A stretch of 64,000 bases of DNA, from positions 1,240,001 to 1,304,000 of the forward strand of contig NZ_CP107007.1 in the NCBI RefSeq assembly GCF_025725645.1, in the 5' to 3' direction. Under the pieces are notes generated by a model. That model made no database searches and was not told where the DNA came from. It saw only the letters and a program-made list of their open reading frames with translations. Position 1 is the stretch's first letter; each line of letters begins with the position of its first letter. The stretch comes from Halomonas sp. GD1P12. GTDB lineage: Bacteria; Pseudomonadota; Gammaproteobacteria; Pseudomonadales; Halomonadaceae. Both the position numbers and the translations under genes were made by a program. Shown here in pieces: positions 53,552-62,081 of the stretch.

Positions 53552-55195
53552 CTACTCTAGCAAGGCTTCCGGTCTGTGGATATTGCCGCGGGCCGATTGC
53601 ACCAACGCCTGGTCGGGGCGCCAGTGAAAGCCGGTCGGCGGAGCATCGTCGATTTGAAAGGCGTCGGCGGCTTCTCTGAGCGCCTCGGCGATCTGCTCGA
53701 GCGCGAGCGCGTCCCGGGCGCTTTGTTCGACCCGGTCGGCACTGGCCCGGTGGGTTTGGGTCTGCTCGGCAAGCGTGGCGTTGAGCCGCTCGATATGACG
53801 ATGCTGCTCCTGGGCGGCGCTGGCGATGTGCGCCATCAGGCGATTGGCCTGCTCGCCAGCGTCGGCGATGTCGTGCATGGTGTCGCTTGCCTGGCGCGAG
53901 CGCGCGTAGCCCTGCTCGATCTGGCGGCCCGACTCCGCCAGAAGCGCTCTGATCTCGCCGGCGGCGTCGGCGCTTCGCGTGGCGAGCGTTCTGACCTCCT
54001 CTGCCACCACCGCGAACCCCTTGCCCTCGGTGCCGGCGCGTGCTGCCTCCACCGAGGCGTTGAGCGCGAGAATGTTGGTCTGAAACGCGATCGCATCGAT
54101 GGCCTCGACGATCCCGTCCACTTCGCGAGCGCGCGCCTGGATGCGCTCCATGGTGGCGAGAAAGTCGCTCATCACCTCGCTTCCTTCGGCCGTGCGCGCT
54201 CGGGCCGAAGCGGTCAGGTTGGCCGCCTCGGCGGCAAAGCCGGCGGTGGAGGCGGTGTGCGTGGTGAGCTCGTCGAGCGTGGTGGTCGTGGCCGCGTGAA
54301 AGGCCTGCTGCTCACGACTCTGTACGGTCAGCTCTTCGCTTCCCAGTGCCAGGCGCTGGGCGCTTTCGAACATCGAGCGGCTCTGGGTGTGAAGCTGGGT
54401 GACGGTGTCGATGAACGCGCGGCGCATGGTGTCTAGCTCGGCGTAGAGTTGGCCGATTTCATTACGCCCCGGGCTCTCGACCTTCCGGCTCAAATCGCCC
54501 CTGGCGAGGGTACGAAGATGGCCCACCAGGGTTTTGATCGGGCGCAGAAAGTAGCGCTGCCCGATCACGGCGATCATCAGCAGAATACCGAGCGTTGCCA
54601 GCACGCCCGCGATCAGCGCCTGGCCGAGCGTGGCGGCCTGGCGCTCGGCGCGCGAGAGCAGGGTAGAGCCCTGTTGATCCGCCAAGGCATAGAAGGCGCG
54701 CGCCTGCTCGCTAAACGCCTGACTGAGCGTGAGTGCCTGGGCGGTAAGCTCGCGATACCCGCCGCGGTCGCCGGCGCGTACCGCCGCAAGCTGCTGCTCC
54801 ATCGTGGCGATCAGCGCCCGAGCCGACGCCTCGAGCGCGTCGCGGCCGGCGTAGTCGGCGCTGGCAGCGAGAAATCGCGCCAGGCCGCTGTTCATCTCTT
54901 CGAGGTCGCTTTCTACCGCTTCGAGCGCCTCGATCGGGTCGCCAAGCGAGGGCCGGAGCTGACGCTCGAGCGCCCGGTCGAGGCGGTGAAGCCCTTCAAG
55001 GCCTGATATGTGCACCCGATTGAGCGAGGACGCCTGCTGGACGTTGACCCGCTCGAGCAGCGCCAGATCGTTTTGCCCCCGTTCGATCACGCTCCAGGCA
55101 AGCAGGGCGAGGGCCACGACGCAGAGCGTGACCAGCGATAGCGCCGCCAAGGCCAGCGTGCGAAGCGAAAGGTGGTGAAGCGCTTTGAGGGTCAT
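53552..55195 (-). CDS. Methyl-accepting chemotaxis protein
   Basis: A 547-residue transducer: TM1 (about residues 12-35), a 150-residue periplasmic helical sensor (four-helix-bundle type), TM2 (about 190-212), HAMP (215-270) and a signaling domain with the conserved hairpin [36 protein letters not shown] (in parts) and [12 protein letters not shown]. No C-terminal NWETF-type pentapeptide is present. The ligand cannot be told from sequence. No other chemotaxis gene is nearby. ATG follows a weak ribosome site. Confidence 0.92.
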   Translation of the reverse strand: MTLKALHHLSLRTLALAALSLVTLCVVALALLAWSVIERGQNDLALLERVNVQQASSLNRVHISGLEGLHRLDRALERQLRPSLGDPIEALEAVESDLEEMNSGLARFLAASADYAGRDALEASARALIATMEQQLAAVRAGDRGGYRELTAQALTLSQAFSEQARAFYALADQQGSTLLSRAERQAATLGQALIAGVLATLGILLMIAVIGQRYFLRPIKTLVGHLRTLARGDLSRKVESPGRNEIGQLYAELDTMRRAFIDTVTQLHTQSRSMFESAQRLALGSEELTVQSREQQAFHAATTTTLDELTTHTASTAGFAAEAANLTASARARTAEGSEVMSDFLATMERIQARAREVDGIVEAIDAIAFQTNILALNASVEAARAGTEGKGFAVVAEEVRTLATRSADAAGEIRALLAESGRQIEQGYARSRQASDTMHDIADAGEQANRLMAHIASAAQEQHRHIERLNATLAEQTQTHRASADRVEQSARDALALEQIAEALREAADAFQIDDAPPTGFHWRPDQALVQSARGNIHRPEALLE

Positions 55196-55361
55196 GGGCA
55201 GTCCAAGTTCGCGTAGTAAAATAGCAGTAGACTAAGCGCGGTTTGTTGCGGTTTTTTGAACCGGGACCTCGAGCGGCGAAGAAGTGCCGTATCATGAAAG
55301 CACGCGCGCCGGGCGTTTTCGTCGCTAACGCCGTGATGTTTCGGTTCGGGCGCTTGCCGGC

Positions 55362-55484
55362 GTGGTGGTCGGGCTTTTTGAGGTCGATCACCTGGGGCCG
55401 ATGCTGCTCACCATGCTGGCGGTCGCGCTGCTGGGCAACCTGGGCGTGCGCTGGCTGACGCCGCGCTCAGTAACGCCGCCTTGA
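55362..55484 (+). other. Possible 40-codon membrane segment ORF or gene remnant
   Basis: In the 442-bp gap between the MCP gene and pstS (55196-55637), a GTG-started frame encodes one hydrophobic helix (GPMLLTMLAVALLGNLGVRWL) with coding-like third-position GC. It lacks a Shine-Dalgarno and could be the decayed end of a larger gene, since the codon pattern extends back to a TAA at about 55326. The rest of the gap holds only the Pho box and no other feature I can support. Confidence 0.3.
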
Positions 55485-55531
55485 TGCGCGCCTTGGGCCG
55501 TACACGTTAAAAAAAGTGGGTGAGCGCGGCG

Positions 55532-55549
55532 CTGTCATATAATTGCAAT
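55532..55549 (+). promoter_or_regulatory. Pho box upstream of pstS
   Basis: CTGTCAT-ATAA-TTGCAAT: two 7-bp half-sites 11 bp apart, the first perfect for the PhoB consensus CTGTCAT, the second 4 of 7. It starts about 106 bp before the pstS ATG. It supports PhoB-dependent induction under phosphate limitation. Confidence 0.8.
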
Positions 55550-55637
55550 CAAAGCGCGGCAGACTCCTCGGTGTTGAAGGCCACAGGGCCACCTTTTCCA
55601 GCGGCGCGCTGGATTTCACACCAAGGGGAACGCAACG

Positions 55638-56654
55638 ATGAATGTAACCAAAAAGACGCTAAGTGTTGCCGTAGTCGCCGCCCTGAGCGCTGGCGTATCC
55701 AGCGTAGCCATGGCTCGCGACACCATTCAGATTGCGGGCTCTTCTACCGTACTGCCGTTTGCCAGTATCGTTGCAGAAGAGTTTGGCAACACCTATTCCC
55801 AGTTCAATACGCCGGTCGTGGGCTCCGGTGGCTCCAGCGGTGGTCTGCGTCAGTTCTGTCAGGGCGTCGGTGAAAACACCATCGACATCGCCAACGCCTC
55901 GCGCCCGATTCGTCAAAGCGAAGTCGAAAGCTGCGGCGAGAACGGCGTCAACGACATTCTCGAGGTGAAATTCGGCTACGACGGTATCGTCTTCGCCTCG
56001 CGCCTGGATCAAAACGCATTCGAGCTGACGCCGGAATTCGTTTTCAAGGCCGCCGCCGCCAAGCTGCCCCAAAACGGCGAGCTGGTCGACAACCCCTACA
56101 CCAACTGGTCCGATATCGACGAGAGCCTCCCGGACCAGGAAATCACGCTGGTCATTCCGGCTTCCAACCACGGTACTCGTGAAGTATTCGAAGAGCGCGT
56201 GCTGCACGCCGGCTGCGAAGCCGTCGCGGAAGTGGAAGAAGACGCCTGCAACACGCTGCGCGGTGACGGCCGTATCGTCGAAATCGCCGGCGACTACACC
56301 GAAACCCTGGCGCGCCTGGACGCTCAGGAGAACGCCGTGGGCGTGTTCGGTTTGAGCTTCTACGACCAGAACCGCGACCGTCTGCAAGTGGCGACCATGG
56401 ACGGCGTCGAGCCGAGCCTCGAAACCATCGGCTCCGGTGAATACCCGGTATCGCGCCCGCTGTTCTTCTACGTGAAAGGCGAGCACCTGGACGTCATCCC
56501 CGGCCTTGCCGAGTACACCGAGTTCTTCCTCAACGACATGACCTCTGGCTACGGAAGCCCGCTGGAAGACGCAGGCCTGATCCCGATGGACGAAGGCGAG
56601 CGTCAGGAGCAGCTCGAGCAGTTCGAGTCGCGCACCGTGGTCAGCGCCGAGTAA
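55638..56654 (+). CDS. pstS: Phosphate ABC transporter substrate-binding protein
   Basis: A 338-residue periplasmic protein with a signal peptide (cleavage after VAMA, about residue 26) and the phosphate-contacting loops IAGSSTVLPFA (about 32-42) and VGSGGSSGGLRQFCQG (about 61-76). It belongs to the PstS family as found in marine and halophilic gammaproteobacteria, with many acidic residues. First gene of pstSCAB, controlled by the Pho box upstream. An intergenic hairpin after it may raise its relative expression, as a binding protein is needed in excess. Confidence 0.92.
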   Translation: MNVTKKTLSVAVVAALSAGVSSVAMARDTIQIAGSSTVLPFASIVAEEFGNTYSQFNTPVVGSGGSSGGLRQFCQGVGENTIDIANASRPIRQSEVESCGENGVNDILEVKFGYDGIVFASRLDQNAFELTPEFVFKAAAAKLPQNGELVDNPYTNWSDIDESLPDQEITLVIPASNHGTREVFEERVLHAGCEAVAEVEEDACNTLRGDGRIVEIAGDYTETLARLDAQENAVGVFGLSFYDQNRDRLQVATMDGVEPSLETIGSGEYPVSRPLFFYVKGEHLDVIPGLAEYTEFFLNDMTSGYGSPLEDAGLIPMDEGERQEQLEQFESRTVVSAE

Positions 56655-56717
56655 CGTCTGGCCCGCCTTGCGACAGGCGCCGTGCCTGACAACGCAAGGC
56701 AGGTGAGAAAGTGATTG

Positions 56718-56750
56718 CGCCGGCATCGAGGCATTCGATGCCGGCGTTTA
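56718..56750 (+). terminator. Hairpin between pstS and pstC
   Basis: A perfect 12-bp stem CGCCGGCATCGA/TCGATGCCGGCG (loop 5 nt) followed by TTTA. It can work as partial terminator or as 3' stabiliser of the pstS message, giving more PstS than membrane components. Confidence 0.7.
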
Positions 56751-56780
56751 AACGTAGAAAGTAAAAGGCGAAGACATACC

Positions 56781-58160
56781 ATGAGCAATTTTGCCTTGAT
56801 CGCCACGCTTTTGATGCTGATGGCCTTGGCATATCACCTGGGGCTGACACGCAGCCGCGCGGTGGCGTCAAGCCGCGACGTGCGACTGCACTCGCGCCCG
56901 GGTTATTACGGCGCGCTGGTTGCCCTCTGGTGCGGGCTGCCGGCGCTGGCCATTTTTCTTCTCTGGTCGTTTCTGGCGCCCCAACTGATCGACACGTTGG
57001 TTACCGGCCAACTGCCGCCGGAGCTGGTCAGCGGGCTCGGCGACCAGGAGATGCAGACCCTGATGCGTCGCATCTCGGCGCTGGCCGATGGGCGCGGTGT
57101 CGCCGGCGGTGGAAGCCCGGAAGAGCTTGCCGCGGCGAGCCACATGGCGCGGCTGCAAACGCTTGAAAACATCGCCCTGATCGCGGTGATGGCGGTGCTG
57201 GCGGTAGCGGGGCTGGTGCTGGCGCGGCGGCGCATTTCGCCGAGCTGGCGGGCGCGCAACCAGGTCGAGCGGGTCATCACCTTTGCGCTGGCCGCCAGTT
57301 CGGCGATCGCGATTCTGACGACGGTCGGCATCGTGCTGTCGATGCTGGGCGAGGCGCTGCGCTTTTTCAGTTTCATCCACCCGGCGGATTTCTTCTTCGG
57401 CACGGTGTGGAACCCGCGATTCAGCACCGCCGGCGCGAGCGGGCAGGGCGAGTTCGGTTTGCTGCCGCTTTTGTGGGGCACCCTGATGGTCAGCGCCATC
57501 GCGCTTCTGGTCGCCATCCCCGTGGGGCTGATGACGGCGATCTACATGGCGGAGTACGCCTCGCCCTGGCTTCGAAGCATCGCCAAGCCGATCATCGAGA
57601 TTCTGGCGGGCATTCCCACCATCGTGTACGGCTTTTTCGCCCTGACGGTCATCGGCCCGTTTCTGTCGATGCTTGGAGATCTGGTAGGGATCAATATCCG
57701 CACCACCAGCGCCATGACCGCCGGCATCGCCATGGGCATCATGATCATTCCGTTCGTCTCGTCGCTGTCCGATGACATCATCACGCAGGTGCCCAAGTCG
57801 CTTCGTGACGGCGCGTTGGGCCTTGGCGCGACCAAATCGGAAACCGTGCGCCAGGTGGTGCTGCCTGCGGCACTTCCCGGCATCGTTGGGGCGTTTTTGC
57901 TTGCGGCGAGCCGGGCGATCGGCGAGACCATGATCGTGGTGCTGGCGGCGGGCAACAACCCGGTGCTGCATGCCAACCCGTTCGAGGCGGTCTCCACGAT
58001 CACCGTGACCATCGTCAACCAGCTCACCGGGGACATGGACTTCGCCAGCCCCCAGTCGCTGGTCGCCTTCGCGCTCGGTTTGACGCTGTTCGTGATCACG
58101 CTGGGCTTGAACGTCATCGCACTGGTCGTGGTGCGCAAATATCGTCAGCAATACGAGTAG
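56781..58160 (+). CDS. pstC: Phosphate ABC transporter permease PstC
   Basis: A 459-residue permease, much longer than E. coli PstC (319). Extra N-terminal helices (1-80) and a 60-residue periplasmic part precede the core with its six helices. The BPD-type EAA loop is in LRDGALGLGATKSETVRQVVLPAALPGI (about residues 350-378). Other strong signatures are IPVGLMTAIYMAEYAS and EILAGIPTIVYGFFALTV. ATG 56781 is chosen over the upstream frame start because of the AAGGCGAAGAC ribosome site. pstA follows without spacer. Confidence 0.92.
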   Translation: MSNFALIATLLMLMALAYHLGLTRSRAVASSRDVRLHSRPGYYGALVALWCGLPALAIFLLWSFLAPQLIDTLVTGQLPPELVSGLGDQEMQTLMRRISALADGRGVAGGGSPEELAAASHMARLQTLENIALIAVMAVLAVAGLVLARRRISPSWRARNQVERVITFALAASSAIAILTTVGIVLSMLGEALRFFSFIHPADFFFGTVWNPRFSTAGASGQGEFGLLPLLWGTLMVSAIALLVAIPVGLMTAIYMAEYASPWLRSIAKPIIEILAGIPTIVYGFFALTVIGPFLSMLGDLVGINIRTTSAMTAGIAMGIMIIPFVSSLSDDIITQVPKSLRDGALGLGATKSETVRQVVLPAALPGIVGAFLLAASRAIGETMIVVLAAGNNPVLHANPFEAVSTITVTIVNQLTGDMDFASPQSLVAFALGLTLFVITLGLNVIALVVVRKYRQQYE

Positions 58161-59525
58161 ATGCCCATGTCCCTAACGATTGAGCAGCGCCGCCAGCATC
58201 GCCTCGAAACGATCGAGAAGTCGCTTTCCAAACGTCACCGTAAGGAGAACACGTTCCGTCGGCTGGGGCTGGTGGCGGTACTGACCGGCATGACCCTGGT
58301 GGCCATTCTGTTCGCCAGCATCCTGAGCAAGGGCATTCCCGCCTTCTGGCAGGCCACGCTCTATACCGAGGTGACGTTTGATCCGGACGTCATCGACCTT
58401 CCGCCCAAACCCGAGCGCGAAGCGGGCGAGAGCCAGTTCGCCTTCGATGAGCGCATGACCCAGTGGCTGACTCAGGCAGGGCTGGTGAACTGGCAGTCGT
58501 TGATCGATACCTCGCTCGAGCAGGCCTTGGGCGAAGAGGTCGAGCCACGAGCGCTTCGCGACCTGCGCGCGCTTGTCGCCTCCGGCGAGCGCTATGCGCT
58601 GCGCGACCGCTTCACCGAGGACCCCTCGCTTTTAGGTGAAACCGTGTCGCTCAAGATGCTCGCCAGCGCCGACGTCGACGTGTGGGTGAAGGGCAACATC
58701 GACCGGGATCTGCCGGATGCGCGCCTGCAGTTGAGCCCGCAGTCCCGCGCCTGGGTCGATGTACTGCAAGAGCAGGACGTACTGCGTCAGTCCTTTAGCA
58801 CGTCGCTATTCATGAATACCGACTCGCGAAGCTCGCTCGCCTCGGCAGGGCTTGCCGGTGCCTTCATGGGGTCGCTGTTCATGATGATGGTGGTGATTTC
58901 GCTGTCGGTACCGCTGGGGGTATCGAGCGCGATCTATCTCGAGGAGTTCGCGCCCAAAAATCGCCTGACCGATCTCATCGAGATCAACATCAACAACCTG
59001 GCCGCGGTACCGTCGATCGTCTTCGGCTTGCTGGGCGCCTCGATCTTCATTGGCTACCTGCGCCTGCCGCTGTCGGCGCCGCTGGTCGGGGGCCTGGTGC
59101 TCACGCTGATGACGCTGCCGACGATCATCATCGCCACGCGCGCATCATTACGTTCGATTCCGCCCTCGATTCGCCAGGCCGCGCTGGGTATTGGCGCCTC
59201 GCGCGTGCAAACGGTGTTTCACCACGTGCTGCCGCTGGCACTGCCGGGCATTCTCACTGGCTCGATTCTGGGCGTGGCTCAGGCGCTGGGCGAAACGGCG
59301 CCGCTTTTGCTGATCGGCATGAACGCGTTCGTGGCCAACGTGCCGGGCTCGCCGATGGATCAGTCCACGGCGCTACCGGTGCAAATCTATCTGTGGCAGG
59401 GTAACGAGCTGCGCAATTTCTTCGAGGCGCGCACGTCCGCGGCGATCATCGTGCTGTTGGGCCTGATGCTCAGCCTGAACGCGCTGGCCATCTGGCTGCG
59501 TAAAAAATTCGAAACGAGGTGGTAA
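58161..59525 (+). CDS. pstA: Phosphate ABC transporter permease PstA
   Basis: A 454-residue permease (E. coli 296). After TM1 (about 30-55) a 160-residue periplasmic insert (about 75-215) with many acidic residues precedes the core helices. The core has SLSVPLGVSSAIYLEEFAPKN, NNLAAVPSIVFGLLGASIF and the EAA loop IRQAALGIGASRVQTVFHHVLPLALPGI. The insert is the feature that marks the long PstA forms of pseudomonads and vibrios. The ATG is immediately after the pstC stop; a second ATG is two codons downstream. Confidence 0.92.
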   Translation: MPMSLTIEQRRQHRLETIEKSLSKRHRKENTFRRLGLVAVLTGMTLVAILFASILSKGIPAFWQATLYTEVTFDPDVIDLPPKPEREAGESQFAFDERMTQWLTQAGLVNWQSLIDTSLEQALGEEVEPRALRDLRALVASGERYALRDRFTEDPSLLGETVSLKMLASADVDVWVKGNIDRDLPDARLQLSPQSRAWVDVLQEQDVLRQSFSTSLFMNTDSRSSLASAGLAGAFMGSLFMMMVVISLSVPLGVSSAIYLEEFAPKNRLTDLIEININNLAAVPSIVFGLLGASIFIGYLRLPLSAPLVGGLVLTLMTLPTIIIATRASLRSIPPSIRQAALGIGASRVQTVFHHVLPLALPGILTGSILGVAQALGETAPLLLIGMNAFVANVPGSPMDQSTALPVQIYLWQGNELRNFFEARTSAAIIVLLGLMLSLNALAIWLRKKFETRW

Positions 59526-60419
59526 GTGGATACTTCTACGCACTCTTCTGCGAGCTCTTCTGCGAATTCCGAGTCGACGAATGCCGGGGCGCGCGCACCA
59601 TCCGGCGCCATGTCCAGCGTCAGCGTCGGTAACGGTGAAAACCGCGTCAGCAAGGCAACAGACAAGGTCAAGCTCAAGGCCGAAGGTGTCAACGTTTTCT
59701 ACGGCGATACCCAGGCGATCAATGGCATCGATCTGGATATTTACGAAAACGAAGTGCTGGCCTTTATCGGTCCCTCGGGCTGCGGCAAGTCGACGTTTCT
59801 GCGCTGTTTGAACCGCATGAACGACACCATCGACATCTGCCGTGTCGAGGGCAAGATCACCCTCGATGAGCGCGATATCTACGCGCCGGATCGCGACGTG
59901 GTGCTGCTGCGCGCTCAGGTCGGCATCGTGTTTCAAAAGCCCAACCCGTTCCCGAAGTCGATCTACGAGAACATTGCCTACGGGCCGCGCCTTCATGGGC
60001 TTGCCAAGCGCAAGGCGGAACTCGATGACATCGTCGAGAGCAGCCTGCGCCGCGCCGGGCTGTGGGACGAGGTCAAGGATCGGTTGGATAAGCCCGGCAC
60101 CGGACTCTCCGGCGGCCAGCAGCAGCGCCTTTGTATCGCCCGCACCGTGGCGGTGAGCCCGGACGTGATCCTGATGGACGAGCCGTGTTCGGCGCTCGAC
60201 CCCATCGCCACGGCGAAGGTGGAGCAGCTGATCGACGAGCTCAGCGAGAGCTATACCATCGTCATGGTGACTCACAATATGCAGCAGGCCGCGCGCGTGG
60301 CCGACCGTACCGCGTTTTTCCACATGGGCGATCTTGCCGAGGTCGACACCACCGACAACATCTTCACCAACCCCCAGGATCAGCGCACCCACGACTACAT
60401 CACCGGGCGCTTTGGCTAA
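59526..60419 (+). CDS. pstB: Phosphate ABC transporter ATP-binding protein
   Basis: A 297-residue ABC ATPase. Walker A is [14 protein letters not shown] (about residues 81-94), the signature [16 protein letters not shown] (about 195-210), Walker [14 protein letters not shown] and the H-loop MVTHNMQQA. Compared with E. coli PstB (257) it has an extra 45-residue N terminus, Ser/Ala/Asn-rich and likely disordered. The GTG at 59526, with GAGG upstream, is used; starting at ATG 59610 would shorten the tail. The operon ends here: no phoU follows. Confidence 0.94.
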   Translation: MDTSTHSSASSSANSESTNAGARAPSGAMSSVSVGNGENRVSKATDKVKLKAEGVNVFYGDTQAINGIDLDIYENEVLAFIGPSGCGKSTFLRCLNRMNDTIDICRVEGKITLDERDIYAPDRDVVLLRAQVGIVFQKPNPFPKSIYENIAYGPRLHGLAKRKAELDDIVESSLRRAGLWDEVKDRLDKPGTGLSGGQQQRLCIARTVAVSPDVILMDEPCSALDPIATAKVEQLIDELSESYTIVMVTHNMQQAARVADRTAFFHMGDLAEVDTTDNIFTNPQDQRTHDYITGRFG

Positions 60420-60442
60420 ACACTACCGCTGTTTGGGTCAAT

Positions 60443-60475
60443 AAAAACCCGCATCGAGTCGATGCGGGTTTTTTT
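60443..60475. terminator. Terminator of the pst operon
   Basis: AAAAACCCGCATCGA pairs with TCGATGCGGGTTTTT around a minimal loop (effective stem 12 bp) and ends in seven T. It can also end the convergent thiolase transcript. Confidence 0.9.
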
Positions 60476-60493
60476 GTGAAAGCTGCCTGATGA

Positions 60494-61681
60494 TCAATCG
60501 ATCAGCTCGACTGCCAACGCCGTGGCTTCGCCGCCGCCGATACACAGACTCGCCACCCCACGCTTGCCGCCGGTCGTGCGCAGCGCGTGGATCAGTGTCG
60601 CGATGATGCGCGAGCCGGTCGAACCCACCGGGTGGCCCTGGGCGCAGGCGCCGCCGAAGACGTTCACTTTGGCGTGATCCAGGCCCAAATCGTCGATCGC
60701 CATGAGCGTGACTACCGCGAACGCCTCGTTGATCTCGAAAAGGTCGACGTCATCCACGCTCCAGCCGACCTTTTTCAATAGCGACTCGATCGCCCCCACC
60801 GGGGCGATGGTGAACTCGCTCGGGTGGCGCGAGTGGGTGGCGTGGCCGAGCATGCGCGCCAGAGGCTTCACTTTCATGCGCTCGGCGCCTTCGCGGCTTG
60901 CCATGATCAGCGCCGACGCGCCGTCGGAAATCGAGCTTGCGTTCGCCGCGGTGATGGTGCCGTCCTTGGCGAACGCCGGGCGCAGGGTACGGATCTTGTC
61001 GAGGCGGGCCTGGAAAGGCTGCTCGTCCTTATCGATCACGCTCTCGCCTTGCCGGGTGGTGACCGTCACCGGCGCCATCTCGGCATCGAGGGAGCCGTTC
61101 TCAGTGGCCTTCATCGCCCGCTCGAGTGAAGCAATGGCGAAATCGTCGAGGCGCTCGCGGGTGTAGCCGCGAGCGCTTGCGATCTCCTGAGCGAATACCC
61201 CCATCAGCTTGCCGGTTTCGGCATCCTCCAGGCCGTCATAAAACATGTGGTCCTTGAGCTCGCCGTGGCCCAGCCGGTAGCCGCTGCGCGCTTTGGTGAG
61301 AAGGTGCGGGGCGTTGGACATCGACTCCATGCCGCCGGCCAGCATCACCGAGTTCGTGCCCGCCTTGATCAGATCATGACACAGCATTGCCGCCTTCATT
61401 CCCGAGCCGCACAGTTTGTTGATGGTGGTGGCGCCGATCGCATCGGGAATGCCGGCCTGGCGCATGGCCTGACGGGCAGGGCCTTGCTTGACGCCGGCGG
61501 GCAGCACGCAGCCAAGAATGCCCTCCTCGATGGCATCCGGGGCGATGGCGCACCGCTCTAACGCGGCGCGAATGGCGACCGCCGCCAGTGCCGGCGCGCT
61601 TTGGCTTGCAAGGCTGCCGCTCATCCCCCCCATCGGCGTACGGGTGGCGGATAGAAAGACGATGTCGTTGGCGCTGCTCAT
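60494..61681 (-). CDS. Acetyl-CoA C-acetyltransferase (thiolase)
   Basis: A 395-residue thiolase. The acylated Cys is in NKLCGSGMKAAM (about residue 92), the active-site His in GGACAQGHPVGSTGSR (about 350) and the second Cys in ASLCIGGGEATAL (about 380). Length, and lack of a fused or adjoining fadB, favour a biosynthetic or short-chain AtoB/PhaA-type enzyme, but FadA-like function is possible. AGGAG lies 8 nt before the ATG. Divergent from the acyl-CoA synthetase gene. Its leader holds seven 12-bp tandem repeats. Confidence 0.9.
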   Translation of the reverse strand: MSSANDIVFLSATRTPMGGMSGSLASQSAPALAAVAIRAALERCAIAPDAIEEGILGCVLPAGVKQGPARQAMRQAGIPDAIGATTINKLCGSGMKAAMLCHDLIKAGTNSVMLAGGMESMSNAPHLLTKARSGYRLGHGELKDHMFYDGLEDAETGKLMGVFAQEIASARGYTRERLDDFAIASLERAMKATENGSLDAEMAPVTVTTRQGESVIDKDEQPFQARLDKIRTLRPAFAKDGTITAANASSISDGASALIMASREGAERMKVKPLARMLGHATHSRHPSEFTIAPVGAIESLLKKVGWSVDDVDLFEINEAFAVVTLMAIDDLGLDHAKVNVFGGACAQGHPVGSTGSRIIATLIHALRTTGGKRGVASLCIGGGEATALAVELID

Positions 61682-61702
61682 GGGAAGTCTCCTGATGGCA
61701 TT

Positions 61703-61786
61703 GTTATAAAGACGGCTATAAAGACGGTTGTTAAGACGGCTATCAAGACGATTGTAAAAACGATTGTAAAAACGACTCCAAAAACC
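61703..61786. repeat. Seven 12-bp tandem units in the thiolase leader
   Basis: Exactly seven consecutive 12-bp units, consensus RYTRTAAARACG on the plus strand (GCTATAAAGACG, ATTGTAAAAACG, and so on), with a weaker eighth to about 61798. Two neighbouring units are identical (61751-61762 and 61763-61774). The array begins 22 nt upstream of the thiolase start codon, next to its AGGAG. Confidence 0.92.
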
Positions 61787-61997
61787 ACTGATACGGCTGT
61801 TGTAGTGATGGTAGCCGTTGAAAAGTATCGCGATGAACAGGTGGCCTCAGCACAAGGCTCACCGTTGGGCGCGACCAACGTCTAACGCCGTTGTAGCGCC
61901 GCTCGCTTGCGCTGGCCCGGCAATCCTTTTAGCGTTAGCCAAAGGGCAAGTTTCCGTTAACGTAAACCAATGCCTGCGGAATGCAAGTCTCTTGTTG

Positions 61998-62062
61998 CAC
62001 GCTCGATCCCATAGCTTGACCGAATAGCTCGACCCAATAGCTCGATTCAATAGCTCGATTCA
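61998..62062 (+). repeat. Five 13-bp tandem units upstream of the acyl-CoA synthetase gene
   Basis: Units at 61998 (degenerate), 62011, 62024, 62037 and 62050; the last two, ATAGCTCGATTCA, are identical. The array ends 19 nt before the ATG of the synthetase gene, directly before an A-rich ribosome-binding region (ATAACAACAGAGAG). Confidence 0.92.
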
Positions 62063-62081
62063 ATAACAACAGAGAGCCGCC

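Larger units (their letters stand above)
61682..62081. other. Repeat-rich divergent region between thiolase and acyl-CoA synthetase genes
   Basis: 400 bp without a supported gene. It contains a 12-bp tandem array next to the thiolase start, a 13-bp tandem array next to the synthetase start, and a central 200 bp in which an 8-bp palindrome CGTTAACG (61955-61962) stands out. No convincing sigma70 promoter pair is visible to me. A 66-codon hydrophobic frame on the minus strand crosses the 12-bp array. Confidence 0.6.

Noticed and set aside
61703-61786. CRISPR-like array
   Set aside because: Units are 12 bp, contiguous and without spacers; no cas genes. It is a tandem repeat.
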